A stretch of DNA of 64,000 bases from Sabellastarte sp. h YS-2021 (lineage: Eukaryota > Annelida > Polychaeta > Sabellida > Sabellidae), in contig OZ024933.1 of NCBI GenBank assembly GCA_964017235.1, forward strand, positions 12,093,962 through 12,157,961, read 5' to 3'. Positions 23,876 through 36,539 of this stretch are shown one piece after another. Under the pieces are notes generated by a model, which had not been told where the DNA came from, searched no databases, and saw only the letters and a list, made by a program, of their open reading frames with translations. Position 1 is the stretch's first letter; each line of letters starts with the position of its first letter. The position numbers and the translations under genes are program-made.

Positions 23876-25430
23876 ATAAACAGACCTGTGAAGGTATGTT
23901 CCTGCAAGATACTGACAATATCATTCTCATAAATACAAGTGTGTCCTATCAATCACACTACATCCTCTAAGAATAATGTCTAAGTTGTCCCAATGTCCTT
24001 TAATATCTTAAAGAGAACTTTGATTGGAAATATGTTCTAATTGAACAAACCCTCTAATTGAACTGTTCCGCAATAGTCTTAGGCTTGTTTGGATCTTTTC
24101 TAGATTCTGCTTTATTGGGCATCAAATGGCAGCTATTTACTTGATACAAAATGCTGTTTCCTCTGTTCTGTTTTTATTGCCAAAAAGACATGTTATAACC
24201 ACATATGATGCAAACAGGAACAAAACACCTGAGTTTCCAATCCTTACACATCTTCTGATTAGAGGGTTGTTTTGGTGATTTTTCAGACTTTGACAAGATG
24301 TCAAGATAGACTTCTCAGTATAACCAGAGGATATATTGTGACAATACAAAGCTGTGACAAAACAATGACAAAGCTGTGTATGTCTCCTTTTCGAGTTTTC
24401 CCTTCAGAATACATTTCCACAATTTTTGATCTACTCGTGTTGTGTTGAATTTATTTGTCAATTTCACATTTAATTAAAGAAAACACCAAGTGCACATTTT
24501 ACAAAAATCAAACTCAGTAACAACAGACCCTAGCAATGGGTCTTTTGAATTTGTTTAGGCTTCAAGACCATATGGTCAACAAGAATCTTGTTTCGAGCTC
24601 TCTTTTCATTGTTGTGGATCTTCTTATTTTCTGAGCTTCAAACTTTTCATTTTGTTGTTGGGCTTGAGCTTCAATCTTATTTTAAAATTGTTGAACCCCT
24701 TTTAATTCTCTCTGAATTTCTCAAATTTACAATTTTGGGCACTGTTCTCTCTAATGAAGTTTTCCAATTAAAGAACTATTTTTCTGAATGGTTAACTGAA
24801 TAGTTGGATTGATTTATTGATCCTAGATCGTTGATAGAGTGGATGATCAAATTGTGGATTGAATTTTTGTATTCAGGATAGGCCCACTTTTCTGTCACAT
24901 ATGACAGTTCTAGAATGTTAAAATTTACCACTTGCTTTAAGATTGTAACAGGGAAAGAAAGAAAGTTCAATAACCTAACAAGTTATTTAACGATCAAAAT
25001 AATAATTGAAGTCAACTGAGTTATTATGATTGTTAATAACCATATAAATACAATAATGAAAAATCCTACCCGACCACAGTATTTTATTTCCCTAACCAAC
25101 AGTTAACCAATATGCCCACTCAGTTCAGCAATCTCCTTAATAATCCATCCAGTGTTTGTCAGAACAAATGTTCTGTGTCTCAGTATTCAATATTTCTGAA
25201 CAACTCTGATGTTTCCTCTGAGATGTGAACAATATATATTGTCTGTCAGTTATTATCCAGTTTATCAAGCCAGTATCTCCAGTTAGTCCAATTATTATTA
25301 TTTATTTTGTATATATATACAAAGCTAGGGTTTGTACAGGGTCTTAAAAGAAACATGGATGAATCACTTGTGAAATCACTCCAAGTAGCAATAAGGTGTC
25401 ATGAATAAAAATTCTGAAAAGTCTCTCAGT
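23876..25430. other. Gene-free stretch
   Basis: AT-rich with scattered short open frames (24137-24349, 24588-24803, 24776-24970) lacking recognisable domains. A 5' untranslated exon of the peptide gene at 25.9 kb may lie here, since that gene has a splice acceptor just before its ATG, but I cannot place it. Confidence 0.4.
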
Positions 25431-25434
25431 TTAC

Positions 25435-25580
25435 ATACACGAGCTGCAAAGCCATGAGCCAGACTGTCACTCATCCAAGTACTAATGTAGTTCACAGCTG
25501 CTTAACTTCAGTGATGCAATTGGTGCTCATCTCGTGACACCAAGTCTCATGGAAGCCCAATGACAAAAAAATACAAGAAC
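25435..25580 (-). mobile_element. 5S-rRNA-derived SINE, copy 2
   Basis: The minus strand reads CACTGAAGTTAAGCAGCTGT then TTAGTACTTGGATGAGTGAC, close to the 5S rRNA internal promoter region, preceded by 'CACGAGATGAGCACC'. It continues toward lower coordinates with GGCTCATGGCTTTGCAGCTC. It lies about 350 bp upstream of the first peptide-gene coding exon. Confidence 0.75.
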
Positions 25581-25938
25581 AAGGCCAAAAGGGGTTTTGC
25601 TGTATAAGTGTGAGCCGCAGTCCGATCATATTAAAAAGAAATATGACATGAAAAGTATTAAGGCATCTCTTCAATGGGAAAACTTTACACAATATTATAG
25701 TCACATTGAACAATGTGAAATGAAGTTATTGCTAAAATTTAATATTATTCTAAATTGGTTGTAGCATCCAATTTGTTTTCCAAGTAATCTCGTCAAAGTA
25801 AGAAATAAATTTAAGGAAGAATCTTTTAATATGATATACCAATCTCAGCAGCAATTTCATATAAAGCTGTCAAGGGTTCATAAAAGATTACATCATTCAT
25901 AAATTTCTTAATTTCTTTCAGATTTTGTTTTCATAAAC

Positions 25939-28900
25939 ATGATTTCAAGCCAATTTGCACTTGTGGTAATGACGCTGATGTTGATTGTCACTGAAGTTAG
26001 TTCCAGTAAGAATTGGTGCTGATGTCATACATTGCAATATTAATATATGTTGATAATGGTTCAAAGATTAATATAAACAGTGTTAATTAAATATAAAGTA
26101 TAACAAGTTAATGATTTGAAAAAAAAGTTTTGTCACTAAAGACACAATTATAGAGAGAAAAGAAGTTTGATGACAGATTGATGCATATTGTGACATGAAA
26201 TGGTTTTTCAATTTTAATTTTGATGATTAAGTTTAATTGTTTGGTCAAATATAAGAAAAAAAGTTAGAATGGTGCTATTTCTTGCAAAAAAAGCCCAAAA
26301 TTTTAAAAGTGTAGAAAATATATTTAAAGTTTTAACTTGTCTGACCACTAGACTTGAATAAAGTAACCATATGAGGCCTATAGAACAATAAAGTTATTGT
26401 GGAAGATGATGATATTATAAAGGCCAAAAATTATTGGTATCTTACTTTCAAATACTATGGAAGATGTAACTATACAGATTCTATCCATTATTTTAAATGC
26501 ATTTCATATATCAACTGAGAAACATCATTACAAGGAAAATTACTGATATATGTAGCCAAATTGTAAAACCACAATAATATCAGACATACCATAAGGATCT
26601 GTAAAACTACTCATTTTTTTCAAACAGTTGAAATTGTCACAAGCCTTTATTTCCCCATCTTTTGAAACTATTATTCTAACAATTTTACCAAAAATAATTT
26701 GACTATATTTTTGCATTATAGAACTTGAACAAAAAGTATCCACAGCAAACAAGTTTGAGATTGTACTTTATCTAAATGTTGTAAATAATTTCAAATCTTA
26801 CATCTGTAGGTACCTTTTTTAGGTGTAGTGGCTCCGTTATAATATTCAAATTACTCTATTTAAAATTGGCCCTCAAGTTGCACTTTTAATTTTTTGATGC
26901 AAGCATTTTACCGATTACAGGTCCTACTTTCAGCAACAGAAAGGGTAGACCAAAGCCTGAACAATATATTGGCAGTGAGTAACCATCATTCATCTTACTG
27001 TCCTGTCTGTCTTAAGTTGAAATAGAAACATTAGAGATATATCATTCTTATAATAAAGACCTAACTGTTTCCATAGCGAACAATTTAAGGTCAATGTGGT
27101 AACTCTCTGCATGCTGCTTTTGGTTAATCTTGCTTCTCTATAAAGATTCACATTGCAAAATGTTTAACAAAAAAACTAAAAAATATATGATTCAGATATA
27201 TTCTAACATGATTAAAATACTAAAGCTGTTAAATAGTGAAACTGCGTATTTTTGGTAATATAACGGTAATAAATTGACATGTACATAAAAATAGATTAAC
27301 TTTGACATTCATGATTACAAATTTAAAGGTTTTAAGTTATAATGTAAGCTACTTTTTTATTGAGCTTATTTTCAACCTCAATATTGTTCTGACCATTAAT
27401 ACAGGTAATAGAATGCAAAGATCAGGAGAGAATAAAGTTATTAATCCAATATCTGTTTACCGGGCTCTTTTATGTATATTTTGCAATGATAGTCAAATTT
27501 ACATGATTTAAATTAATAACTTGACTCAAACATCTGAGGCTTTCAGTTCATATACAGCTACTAGTAACATGTAGGATTATGCAGTGAAGCCCTAATTTGA
27601 TTGTAAATGCCAAACTATGGCTGCCAAATGAGGTAATTGATTATTCTGTATTATACTCTTTATGCATTAAACTTTAAGTACTAGAGTGGTAAACAGAAAG
27701 CATGTGTCCGTTAGGGACGTACCATTTTTCAGAATTCTTTACCATTACACCCAATATCTTCATTATACTCATCCTATGTCTGCTTTAGTACCATTGTTGA
27801 AAGCACAAATAATATGTTCCCTCTTTATACTCCCCTTTTCATAAAAGGATTTGATTATTATACATCAAAACTGCCCATTCTATTGCTTGATCCCCCTTTA
27901 TAGCTCACATTCCCAGTTATCAGGGATAATAATTTTTACAATACACACCCACTAACCACAAATTTCCCCATTTAACCCCCGAATGATTTTCCTCCATATC
28001 TTACTGGCAATCCAACCAGTCATTGCTGTATACCAGCACCACATTAACTTAAGCATTAAATGTGCTGATTTTGTCAGTTTCTGCACCTTCAAACACCCCA
28101 CCACCACCTTCTGTTTATATCAATATCAAGACCACCAGCTCTGTCACCTTCCCCACTTTATATCCTACTCCTGCTTGCTGGTGATATTAAGCCGAAATGA
28201 GGACCACCCAAGTGTCTCAAGGTCACCTGTGCTGATATCAGATCAATGCATAACAGACACCCTGCCATTGCAAAAATTAATTTTCGACAATGACATTGAT
28301 CTCTTCGCCATCTCCGAGACTTGGATCAGACCCGACACCACTAGTGCCAATCTATTTGAAATAACCCCACCGGGTTATAAACTTTACCAACATCCTTGGG
28401 AGGGTCACCACTGAGGAGGCCTGAGGTTTTTTGTCAAAAATGGATTGGATCCTTCCGTTGTTTCAACAAAGACCTGCACCACCTTTGAAAATTTCCTCCA
28501 TCAAGATATCCCAACACAAAGAATCTTTTTATTTTCTGAATATATACAGACCACCATCGTCCAGTACTCCAACCTCTTTTGAACAGTTTCAGTCACTTTT
28601 GGAGGATATACATCACACCAAAAATCTGCTGATCATCGGCAAGTTCAATTTTCACCTTGAACCAACAGGCTCAAATTCAGAAACCTTTCATTAAGTGATT
28701 GATTCATTTGATTTAATGCAGAAAGTTAACTTCCTGACTCATATTCATGGACATACTCTTCACCTGGTTTTAACCAAATCCAACAATGACAATATTTCAA
28801 ATGTCCATACCATTGATGCTTTTTCTGACCATTTTTCAATTAGCTTCACTCAAAATCTGTCAACCCCCATTTCCCAAACTAATGCTACTGTTACCTTTCA

Positions 28901-31900
28901 TAAATATGATAAAATTGATAATGAGAAAATGAAAACAGATCTCCTTGCTTCTGAACTATTTACTAAACCGTCCAAGGAAGCTGATATTCTCTACAAGCAA
29001 TATCACACTACCTTTTACACTCTTATTGAAAACATGCACCACCTAATACTAAACAGCAAGGTGAAGTACATTCATGGATGGATTAACAAAACTGTAATTG
29101 CAGCAAAATAGACCAAGCGTTTGTTTGAACGCATTTGGTGCAGAAATAAATCTACCTTCAGTAGATCTCAATACATGCAGAAAGTCCACCAGTACAATAC
29201 AATCTTCATGCATGTCAAATTTGAATTCCTTAAAGAAAAAAATTAAGGACACCCCCACAACCCACTAAAATTATTACAAGTGTTTGGTGATGTGTTACAC
29301 AGACTACCAGCCAAGATGCCCCCATCAATAAATCCCCCTCAGCTTTTGGCTGACAGATTTGTGGAGTTCTTCACAGAAAAAAATTTAAAAAAAATCTTTC
29401 TCTACTTCCACGAATTTTCAACACATCATGACAGACTCTCCTCCCCCATGTTTTATACTTTCTCTATTGTAACCGATGATCAAGTTACCAAAACCAGTAT
29501 GAACTTTTCAAGTAAATCATGTTCCCTTGACCCTTGGCCCACTTTTTGTTATTGATTATCTGGACATTCTCATCACCCCATCACTTCAATAATAAGTGCC
29601 TCTCTTGAACAAGGTAAGTGTCCTAATTTTTTCAAGCAGGCTCATATTACCCCCAAAAATAGTCCTCAGACAAAGAAGTTTTCAAAAAATATAGGCCTGT
29701 CTCTATTCTAAACTTTATTTCAAAGTAAAGGGTAGCTGCAGTCCAGCTACAGACTCACCTTTATGAAGCCTGGCTTATAATTAGCTTGTAGAAAACACCA
29801 TTCTACTGAAAATGCCCTTCTTAATATTTACAATGATATTCTTCTCAATATGGCCAAAGGGTCTATCACGGCTCTTACCCTTTTGGATCTTTCTGCCGTG
29901 TTTGATACCATTGACCACACCGATCTCCTGGACAGACTTAATGTTTATTATGGAATCAGTGAACTAGCACTCGGTTGGTTCAAATCATACCTATTTGGAG
30001 GGACACACTCAGTCAAGTTAGGTAACACACTCTCACATCCTGCTGCCCTCGAGTATGGGGTCCTGTCAGGCTCTGTCGTTGTTACAGTTCTTTTTTCTCT
30101 CTACACTAACCCAATCAGCTCAATATTCACTCTCACATGTAGTATTAACTACCACTTCTGCATCAATAATACCCAGTTATACACAACACTCTTACCAGCA
30201 AATTTCTCTCCCTCTAGACAAGAACTAAAGAACTGCCTAAATGACATTTAAAATTTTATGTTCACAAATAAATAAAAACTGAACCCTGACAAAACTAACT
30301 TGATTCTGATAGGCTCCAAAAACAACCATAAGCAACTCCTTCCTCACTTTCCAATCAATATTATTGCTAATCAGGTCTCACCAGCACAAGTGTCAAGAAC
30401 CTCAGAGTGGTGTTTCATTCCAATTTTACTTTCTCAGACCATGTGTCACAGGTTCACCAGAGTTCATGTGACAGACTTCTACAGAATTCGTCCCCTTCTA
30501 GACCTTAAAACATCAGTTCTTTTAGCAAATGCTTTGGTGAGCAGCAGACTGGACTATTGCAATTCCCTGTTCTTATCACTCACTGATTTTGAGTTAAGGA
30601 CATTGCAGTTAGTCCAAAACTCACTCTGCAGGGTTCTCACCTGCTCCTCAAAATTTTCTCACATTACCCCTCAACTGAAAAAAACTGCATTGGCTCCCAG
30701 TCAGGTACATGATACAAATATTTAAAATAGGCATCATTGCATACAAAATTCTCAACCAAGTCCAATTAGTTTTCCTAAGATAATTGATTCACCCCTATAC
30801 CTGAAATACAAGGCGAAGCACCACCAAACTCAAGTTCATCCCAACTTTGGACCGTAGAGTTCATAAATCAAACACTTTTCTAATTTTTTCAGTCACTACA
30901 CCCCAGTTCTTTGGAACTCTTTTTCCTTCCAAATTAGAAATAGCCCCTGTTTCATCTTTCAGGAAACACCTCCAAACCCACCTCTTCAATTTCAGTTTCC
31001 AAACTTAGTCTTCTTCCCTATTAATCACACCCACAACTGCAGATCACTGACCTTGAATACCCCTCAACTTTCCTTATGATAAATGATTTTTCTTAACTGA
31101 TGCACTGAGTTCCTTTTTGTGGAGAATATATCGCTCCTGCAAAGCAGTAGATTAGATTAGATTACTAAAGAAATTGCTAAACTATATTTTCATATAAAAA
31201 TATTACATCTACTAACCAGGCTGGACTGGATGAACTGAGTAATAATCTACTCTTACAATGAAAAGTTAGAAAGAATAGAAGTTACCAAATATTAAGTATC
31301 AAAAAAGTATCAAATAATAATTTAATGTTAAAAATCAAGCTTTTGTAGACTAGTTTGCTTATATTGATAAGGAAATTTAATATTATAGTTATTGTTTCAA
31401 ATAAAATATAACTTTAGAAATGAAGAAATAATTCTTTTATTTAATAATTTAATAATTATTTTTTAAAATACAGAAAAATTATTTAATCTTGCTAAGATTA
31501 AGGAATGATATATCCCAGGGCTATTAACCAGGATCCATATTAACAAAACATTATCTAATCTATGCTTTTAGTAAACGAATCGTAGTCTTTCTTCAAACAG
31601 ATAATTCTTTCTGTTGAATTATTCATTTGGTCATAATTTGACTGTAAGCACTTATGTTTTCAAACAATAATAACTCTTTGTAAATGGGCTTTCATGCAAC
31701 GTAATGACAACTATAACATTTTAAATTAAAATGTCATCATCAAAAGGTCACAATACATAGAAAGACTTCAGCAATGATGTCGAGGAGTACATAAACAGTA
31801 CAACTGTTTCGAAAGAAACTCAAAATTATATAATTTTTTCACAGTGTGTGGACCAGTCTACAAAGGCTATGATCAAGCCAGATGCTATCAAGGTAAAAGG

Positions 31901-32053
31901 TGTCCCAAAGGCTACAAGCTGTGCAAGATCAAGAAGTTCAGTAAATCATGCAAAGAACATCTTACAGGGAGCAAAAAGATGAAATGCTGTTACATAAAAG
32001 AATATGGAAGGATGCATCCATGTAACAAATATCATTATGGACAAAGAGGATAG
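25939..32053 (+). CDS. Secreted cationic eight-cysteine peptide, gene A (three coding exons)
   Basis: The coding exons are 25939-26005, 26921-26974 and 31845-32053, joined at phase-1 introns with GT-AG ends; together they give 109 codons plus a TAG stop. Exon 1 encodes a signal peptide (hydrophobic ALVVMTLMLIV core). Exon 2 encodes a short Arg/Lys-rich propeptide-like piece including 'RPKPEQYIG'. Exon 3 encodes the mature domain with eight Cys spaced C-x11-C-x5-C-x6-C-x8-C-x11-CC-x10-C and roughly +15 net charge. An acceptor (TTTCAG, ending 25921) sits 17 bases before the ATG, so a non-coding first exon is likely. Gene B at 51.5 kb has the same structure and Cys spacing. Host-defence peptide is the likely role, toxin-like peptide the alternative. 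The pattern differs from big defensins, macins, mytilins and myticins. Intron 2 is enlarged by a LINE. Confidence 0.8.
27983..29111 (+). pseudogene. LINE endonuclease domain, broken
   Basis: Three successive frames carry endonuclease/exonuclease/phosphatase motifs: 'DNDIDLFAISETWIRPDTT' (28280-28345), 'FYFLNIYRPPSSST' with 'LLIIGKFNFHLE' (28530-28670), and 'GHTLHLVLTKS' with 'SDHFSI' (28750-28845). The domain would nick target DNA. The usual catalytic GDFN is GKFN here, and in-frame stops at 28414 and 28694 break it. Confidence 0.75.
29850..31010 (+). pseudogene. LINE reverse transcriptase, broken
   Basis: 29850-30251 reads 'LDLSAVFDTIDHTDLLDRL', 'ALGWFKSYL' and 'GVLSGSVVV', the fingers/palm blocks of LINE RTs (normally DLSAAFDTIDH and GVPQGSVLG). 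The YADD active site is replaced by 'CINN' near 30160. 30480-30725 carries 'LVSSRLDYCNSLF', and about 30955-31010 'SSFRKHLQTHLFNFSF', the usual C-terminal blocks. Frames are shifted between the pieces. It is inactive on both sequence and catalytic grounds. Confidence 0.8.
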
Positions 32054-32224
32054 TAAGATTTGCAAATGATTCTTTGCATCCTTGAAACTTGTACATTTTT
32101 TCTTACATCTATGAAAAACAGAGTTTAAGAGAACTTTTACAACAAATATGATTAAAAAATGTAGAAAACTGTCTATTCTTTTGGGTTTAAACTTATGCCA
32201 TTATAATACATTCCATCTGTCCTT

Positions 32225-32230
32225 AATAAA
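32225..32230 (+). terminator. Poly(A) signal, gene A
   Basis: AATAAA about 170 bases after the stop codon, the first in the 3' region. Gene B has the same signal at a similar distance, which supports it. Confidence 0.6.
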
Positions 32231-32345
32231 TGAAGCTTTGGTACCATCAACACATCAGTAATATGAGCTTCTATTTAAAGCTTTCTTCCACACCAGTAAT
32301 GAAGTTTTAATGAACTCAAGTTTTACTTAGCCCTGTATTCATTTA

Positions 32346-32573
32346 TTTATTTGGGGTTTCACGTCGCTTTCAACACTGTACAGGTCATATCACGACAGGT
32401 AGTTGGAAGGGCAAAGGAAACCAGTACATACAGTTTGTTAGGGTTCTGTACTGTAAACTGCCAACCAATGGCAAGCAACTACCAGCTTTCCCACTTGAGG
32501 CCATGCCAGGAATTGAACCCCGGCATCAGAGGTGGGAGGTAAGAGTGTTACCACTCTGCCACCATGGCCCCCC
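32346..32573 (-). mobile_element. tRNA-derived SINE (GGGGTTTTACGTCGC-tail family)
   Basis: Full-length copy of the family found in the 3.3-kb array, downstream of gene A's poly(A) signal. The minus-strand head GGCCATGGTGGCAGAGTGGT and the tail GCGACGTGAAACCCCAAATAAA are both clear. Confidence 0.85.
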
Positions 32574-32575
32574 TT

Positions 32576-33095
32576 CTTAGCCCTGCAATCTTGGCATCAA
32601 ATTAAATATTTTCCAATTTTATATCACATTGAAAACATAATTGAACATACTTCTTCGCAGTTTTAATGGGATACTTGTTAATAATCTGCAGTTAAAACGC
32701 AGACAATATAGCAATGAAATGTAACCTTTGATCTTCTTAGTCTGTCACAAAACAATTGTAACAGCAACAACAACTGAATTGCACTATATGTATGGACTTT
32801 ATTTTGGCAAATATTAATATTTTTAGGCTAGGTTTTACAAGTAGGGGTCTATCATGACACCCTAATGAAAAAGTCAAGATAATTTCTCATATTATACTGC
32901 CAAAAATAGTTGCACCAAATAAATTAAGCACATAAATGTTGTGATTATTTCATGTTAGCTCAACACTCATTGGTTTGATAACTATTGTCCAGAATTCCTA
33001 CCCTAGCGACTGTATGCATGACATACTCGTGGGAAAAGAAAGAGGAATAAAATTGGAGTTGCTCACTTTTACTTGGTTTGGTAAAATTTAGTTGT
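32576..33095. other. Gene-free stretch
   Basis: Nothing recognised. Confidence 0.4.
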
Positions 33096-33099
33096 TACC

Positions 33100-33230
33100 T
33101 TCGCCATCAGAGATTATGCAATCATTGGGGTTTGTCCGTCTGTTTGTTTGTTAGTGAACATCATAACTCAAACAGTTATGAATGGATTTTTTAAAGCTTG
33201 TCCATATATGCTTAAGTAAGAAGTGATTAA
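33100..33230 (+). repeat. Fragment of the GAGGTTATG-type dispersed repeat
   Basis: 'CAGAGATTATGCA', 'TTTGTTTGTTAG', 'ATAACTCAAACAGTTATGAA' and 'TGGATTTT' follow the same order as the copies at 5985-6290 (plus) and 56315-56760 (minus). Only the left portion remains. Confidence 0.55.
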
Positions 33231-33444
33231 AGGGGTAAATACCACCACCACCAGTGTTAGGGCCACCTTAATGTCGAAAAAATGAGGTTTTTATCCCATA
33301 ACTCACACTGTGGCTCATTTTGGTCTATCATACTTGGTGTATATGCCACAGTATCAGAAAAATATGTAACCTGGCGTTATGATGAACTTAAATGTTCATT
33401 TTTTATCAAGTCAAGATATTACGAAAATAAATATCCAAGTAGAC

Positions 33445-33600
33445 ACAATTTTTTTATCTATTTGAGTTTAATGTTGCTTTTTACATTGAATAGGGCTTAT
33501 CATGACAGGTAGTTTTATGGACAAAGAAAAGCAGTACACAATTGGTCAAGATTCTGTACTGTAAACTGCCAATAATCAGTAACCAACTGCCATCTTAATC
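33445..33600 (-). mobile_element. Old SINE copy, GGGGTTTTACGTCGC-tail family
   Basis: 'TTGAGTTTAATGTTGC', 'GCTTATCATGACAGGTAGTT' and 'GATTCTGTACTGTAAACTGC' match the tail and body of the family in order. The tRNA-like head is missing. Confidence 0.65.
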
Positions 33601-33764
33601 ACATTCCTCCACCGAAGTGGATTCAGTTGAGTTAGCTTTTAGAACAAAGTACTCCTGTCATGCACTGACCTTTATGGCTTAAAAACTTTTGTCAATAGCC
33701 TTTTTTACTTTGCCTGATCAGAGGATTTCAGGCTCCTACCAAGTTTATACCTTTGCCGGCAACT

Positions 33765-33925
33765 GAGAGCTATAGTGGTTAGCACTTTGGACTCTTACAT
33801 TTTAGGTCAGAAGTTTGAACCCTGGATCAAACTCTATGTGGGAAAGTTGGTAGCTGCTTACCATGCCCATGCAGATTACAGAATATTGCAGTATCTTACA
33901 GGATCTAGCAGAATCTTGATCACAT
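33765..33925 (+). mobile_element. Old SINE copy with tRNA-like head, plus strand
   Basis: 'AGCTATAGTGGTTAGCAC' and 'AGAAGTTTGAACCCTGG' resemble box A and box B of a tRNA. They are followed by 'GGGAAAGTTGGTAGCTGCTT', shared with the GGGGTTTTACGTCGC-tail SINEs. It faces the opposite way to the copy at 33445-33600. Confidence 0.6.
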
Positions 33926-33974
33926 AAATCACCTGCCACAATATACTTGTCACGTCTTCTCAGCTATAATATTG

Positions 33975-34080
33975 TGAAACCATATGTGGAAAGATATGTA
34001 ATATATTGTATAATATATATAATATTGTAAAACCATATGTGAAAACATATGTAATATAACTGTAGCAGTCTATAAACATA
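33975..34080. repeat. Two-copy AT-rich tandem duplication
   Basis: 'AATATTGTGAAACCATATGT' and 'AATATTGTAAAACCATATGT', each followed by a 'TATGTAATATA' block, repeat with a period of about 53 bases. Confidence 0.7.
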
Positions 34081-34084
34081 CTGC

Positions 34085-35150
34085 TACAATGTACGGTTAA
34101 GGTGTATCAAACCTTTGATATGTAAGGTATATCTCTTTTCAGCAGACTTATAGCAAAGTCTTAAATCATGTTGCCAGATATTTGACAATTTTGTCATCAT
34201 TTCCAGACATTAAAAGTGATAATGCCATCTTTTTGCTGTAATTAACCTGTCATGATACGTTTCAAATATCATCAACTAATAAAAAATAATATATTCCATT
34301 CAAGTTAAATGTGAGGAAATATTTTCACTGTTGTCCTAATTCTTTTAACACATGCATATGGAGAAAGAAAATGTCAAACAATATTTGTCTTGCTACTGAG
34401 AATATATTCGATATAGATATCATTGTTTGAAAATTTTCCTAGCTAAACAGTTAAAAAACTCGAGCATAGCAAGATAAATATATATAATGATGATTGCCAC
34501 TAATAAGCTTTGTGAATAATCCATTCGTGGAAAGTTTGCTGCCCTACACAAATGATGTAACAGTAACCTTTCAACTCAACACTTTGTAATGATAGCATTT
34601 CAGTATGCAAATACATAGCTCCATAGGGTTCTTCTGGACATTTCCAAATGCTTTAAAATGTTTGATCAGGGTCTAGATAAAAATTTAAAAAGTACATTAT
34701 CTTTGCAAACTACAATCTTTAATTAAACAAGCCACTTTACTTAACAAGGGACTTGGTATTTATGAATCTATTCCCCTGTTTGTTAGCAGCTGACAAAGCC
34801 ATCCAAGTCTGAGTATGTATCATGTTCAAACAGGTAAGTGTGGTAGGCAAGTGTAGCAGTGGATAAAACTTAAGTGAATATGGGTTTCAGAAAGTGAAGC
34901 CCACAGTGTTAACCAGATACACAAGTAAAGTAACATAATGAACTAAAAGCTTCAGGTTTCCTATTTTAAACTTTTTAGTGTTAAAACAGAGAGAAGGGAG
35001 ACGGCAAAAGGAACATTAATTTAAAGCAAAGGAAGTTTTAAAATGGGTAACCTGATATTGTAGAGGGCCTGAGAGTACTGAATAGTCTCTAAAGGGCTGA
35101 AGATACCATTGCCTAGTGAGACTGAAATTATATAGTAAGCGTTATATTAA
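34085..35150. other. Gene-free stretch
   Basis: Nothing recognised. Confidence 0.4.
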
Positions 35151-35157
35151 AGATTCC

Positions 35158-35860
35158 TCAACACATCATCCCAAATATAATTATCTGCAATATTTTTACA
35201 TAACCTACACTATGTTGCCTATCCGAATATAATGTCAAAAGTGCATCCACCACCATATTTGCTTTTCCTGGTATATAGTTAATGTTTATATGAATAAAAG
35301 CTGTATATTTTGCACACGTGCTCATAGCATGGGGTCTTTTGGTTTTCTTCCTGACTGAATAACATGCCAAACAAACATATTGTCGCAAAAGAAAGTAACA
35401 TTCTTATGTTGCCAAAATCTTGCTCAAACTCGAATAACAACCAGAACGGTAAATATCACCAAGTGGACAATTTACTACTTTATATATTGGGGTATCAATT
35501 AGTATACATCATATTACACATTATAGAACAGACACTCCTAGGCCAGTGACTCAGGCATCCATACATTTGTGTAGCAATAAGAGTTTACCTGCCATAGATA
35601 TGATTTACTGATTCAAAATTTTGTACTCACCATGACACATTCAGTATAAATGACCTTAATATATTATTCTGCTGTATTGATAATATTCAAATCCATATCA
35701 TCATCTATGCCCAAACATGTCAATTGTTAGTGGGGAGACCCAGGTCATTCAATGATGCATGTGTGCCATCAAATGCTTGTGGCTTAGATTTGGGTGCAAT
35801 CACAATGTAATTGTTAATATAACAGAGTTTTCTGTAGTTTTTCTGCTTAAATATGTAGGC
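35158..35860 (-). pseudogene. Retroelement RT-RNase H remnant, possibly DIRS-type
   Basis: Near 35720-35850 the minus strand reads 'YINNYIVIAPKSKPQAFDGT' and 'SLNDLGLPTNN', resembling the YxDD block and following helix of DIRS-type reverse transcriptases, with the catalytic Asp pair replaced. At 35230-35300, 'ININYIPGKANMVVDALL' matches the C-terminal end of a retroelement RNase H (xPGxxNxxADxLSR). The order fits one decayed minus-strand element. A Gypsy origin is possible, because only short blocks survive. Confidence 0.45.
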
Positions 35861-36539
35861 TATTCAACCTGACATAATTTAAAATGGGACACTTGCCCGT
35901 GCCCAGCTAAATGCTACATCCTGTCAATGTAGTAATTCCCAAATGCATGAGTATTATTTACCTTGAATAAGATTGTGTCATAATAATATTGTAGATTGAC
36001 ATTAACCATGTTGCAAATAGTAGGAAACTTAAATGCAAACTTAACCCTCTTCTTGGCATTGTATTTCAGGCTAGAGAAACGCCACAATAAAATGTGATGT
36101 TTTACTTTTGCCTTTTTAAACTTCAAAATGCCAAGAAATCCCAGATAAGTTTCAGATCAAGTTTCTTCACAGAGATCAGTCAAATTATTATCATTCCCCA
36201 GAGGGTACCAAAGAAACCCAAAAGTTGGGATATAAATATATATTCTACTATTCTTTGACTGTTAATAACATACATAACATAAAATAATAGCATCTATTTG
36301 ATATAAGTTGCATTTATCCATGTACAACAGTTACTAATAGCATTAAGTCTATAACAAATTATTATAATTTTTATTTGGTCAACTAGTTGGAAAATATAGT
36401 ACACGATACAAACATCAAGATAAAAGGTACTTGGAGGTTCCTGGATTCTATCCGTCTGTACATAAATAAAAGCATCACTTTACCTACAATTTTGCTTTTA
36501 ATGCACCTTCAGGTTGAAGTGATTTACTTGATAATACTG

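Larger units (their letters stand above)
27880..31166 (+). mobile_element. L2/CR1-like LINE, degraded, inside intron 2 of gene A
   Basis: A non-LTR retrotransposon runs in the same direction as gene A. It has an apurinic-endonuclease part (27983-29111), a reverse transcriptase (29850-30251), a C-terminal part (30480-31010) and a 3' tail TAGATTAGATTAGATTA (31148-31164), a short-repeat ending typical of the L2/CR1 side of the LINE tree. Sequence flanking it on both sides matches intron 2 of gene B (27555-27680 with 52615-52750; 31500-31560 with 53095-53150), so insertion followed the gene duplication. Confidence 0.8.
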
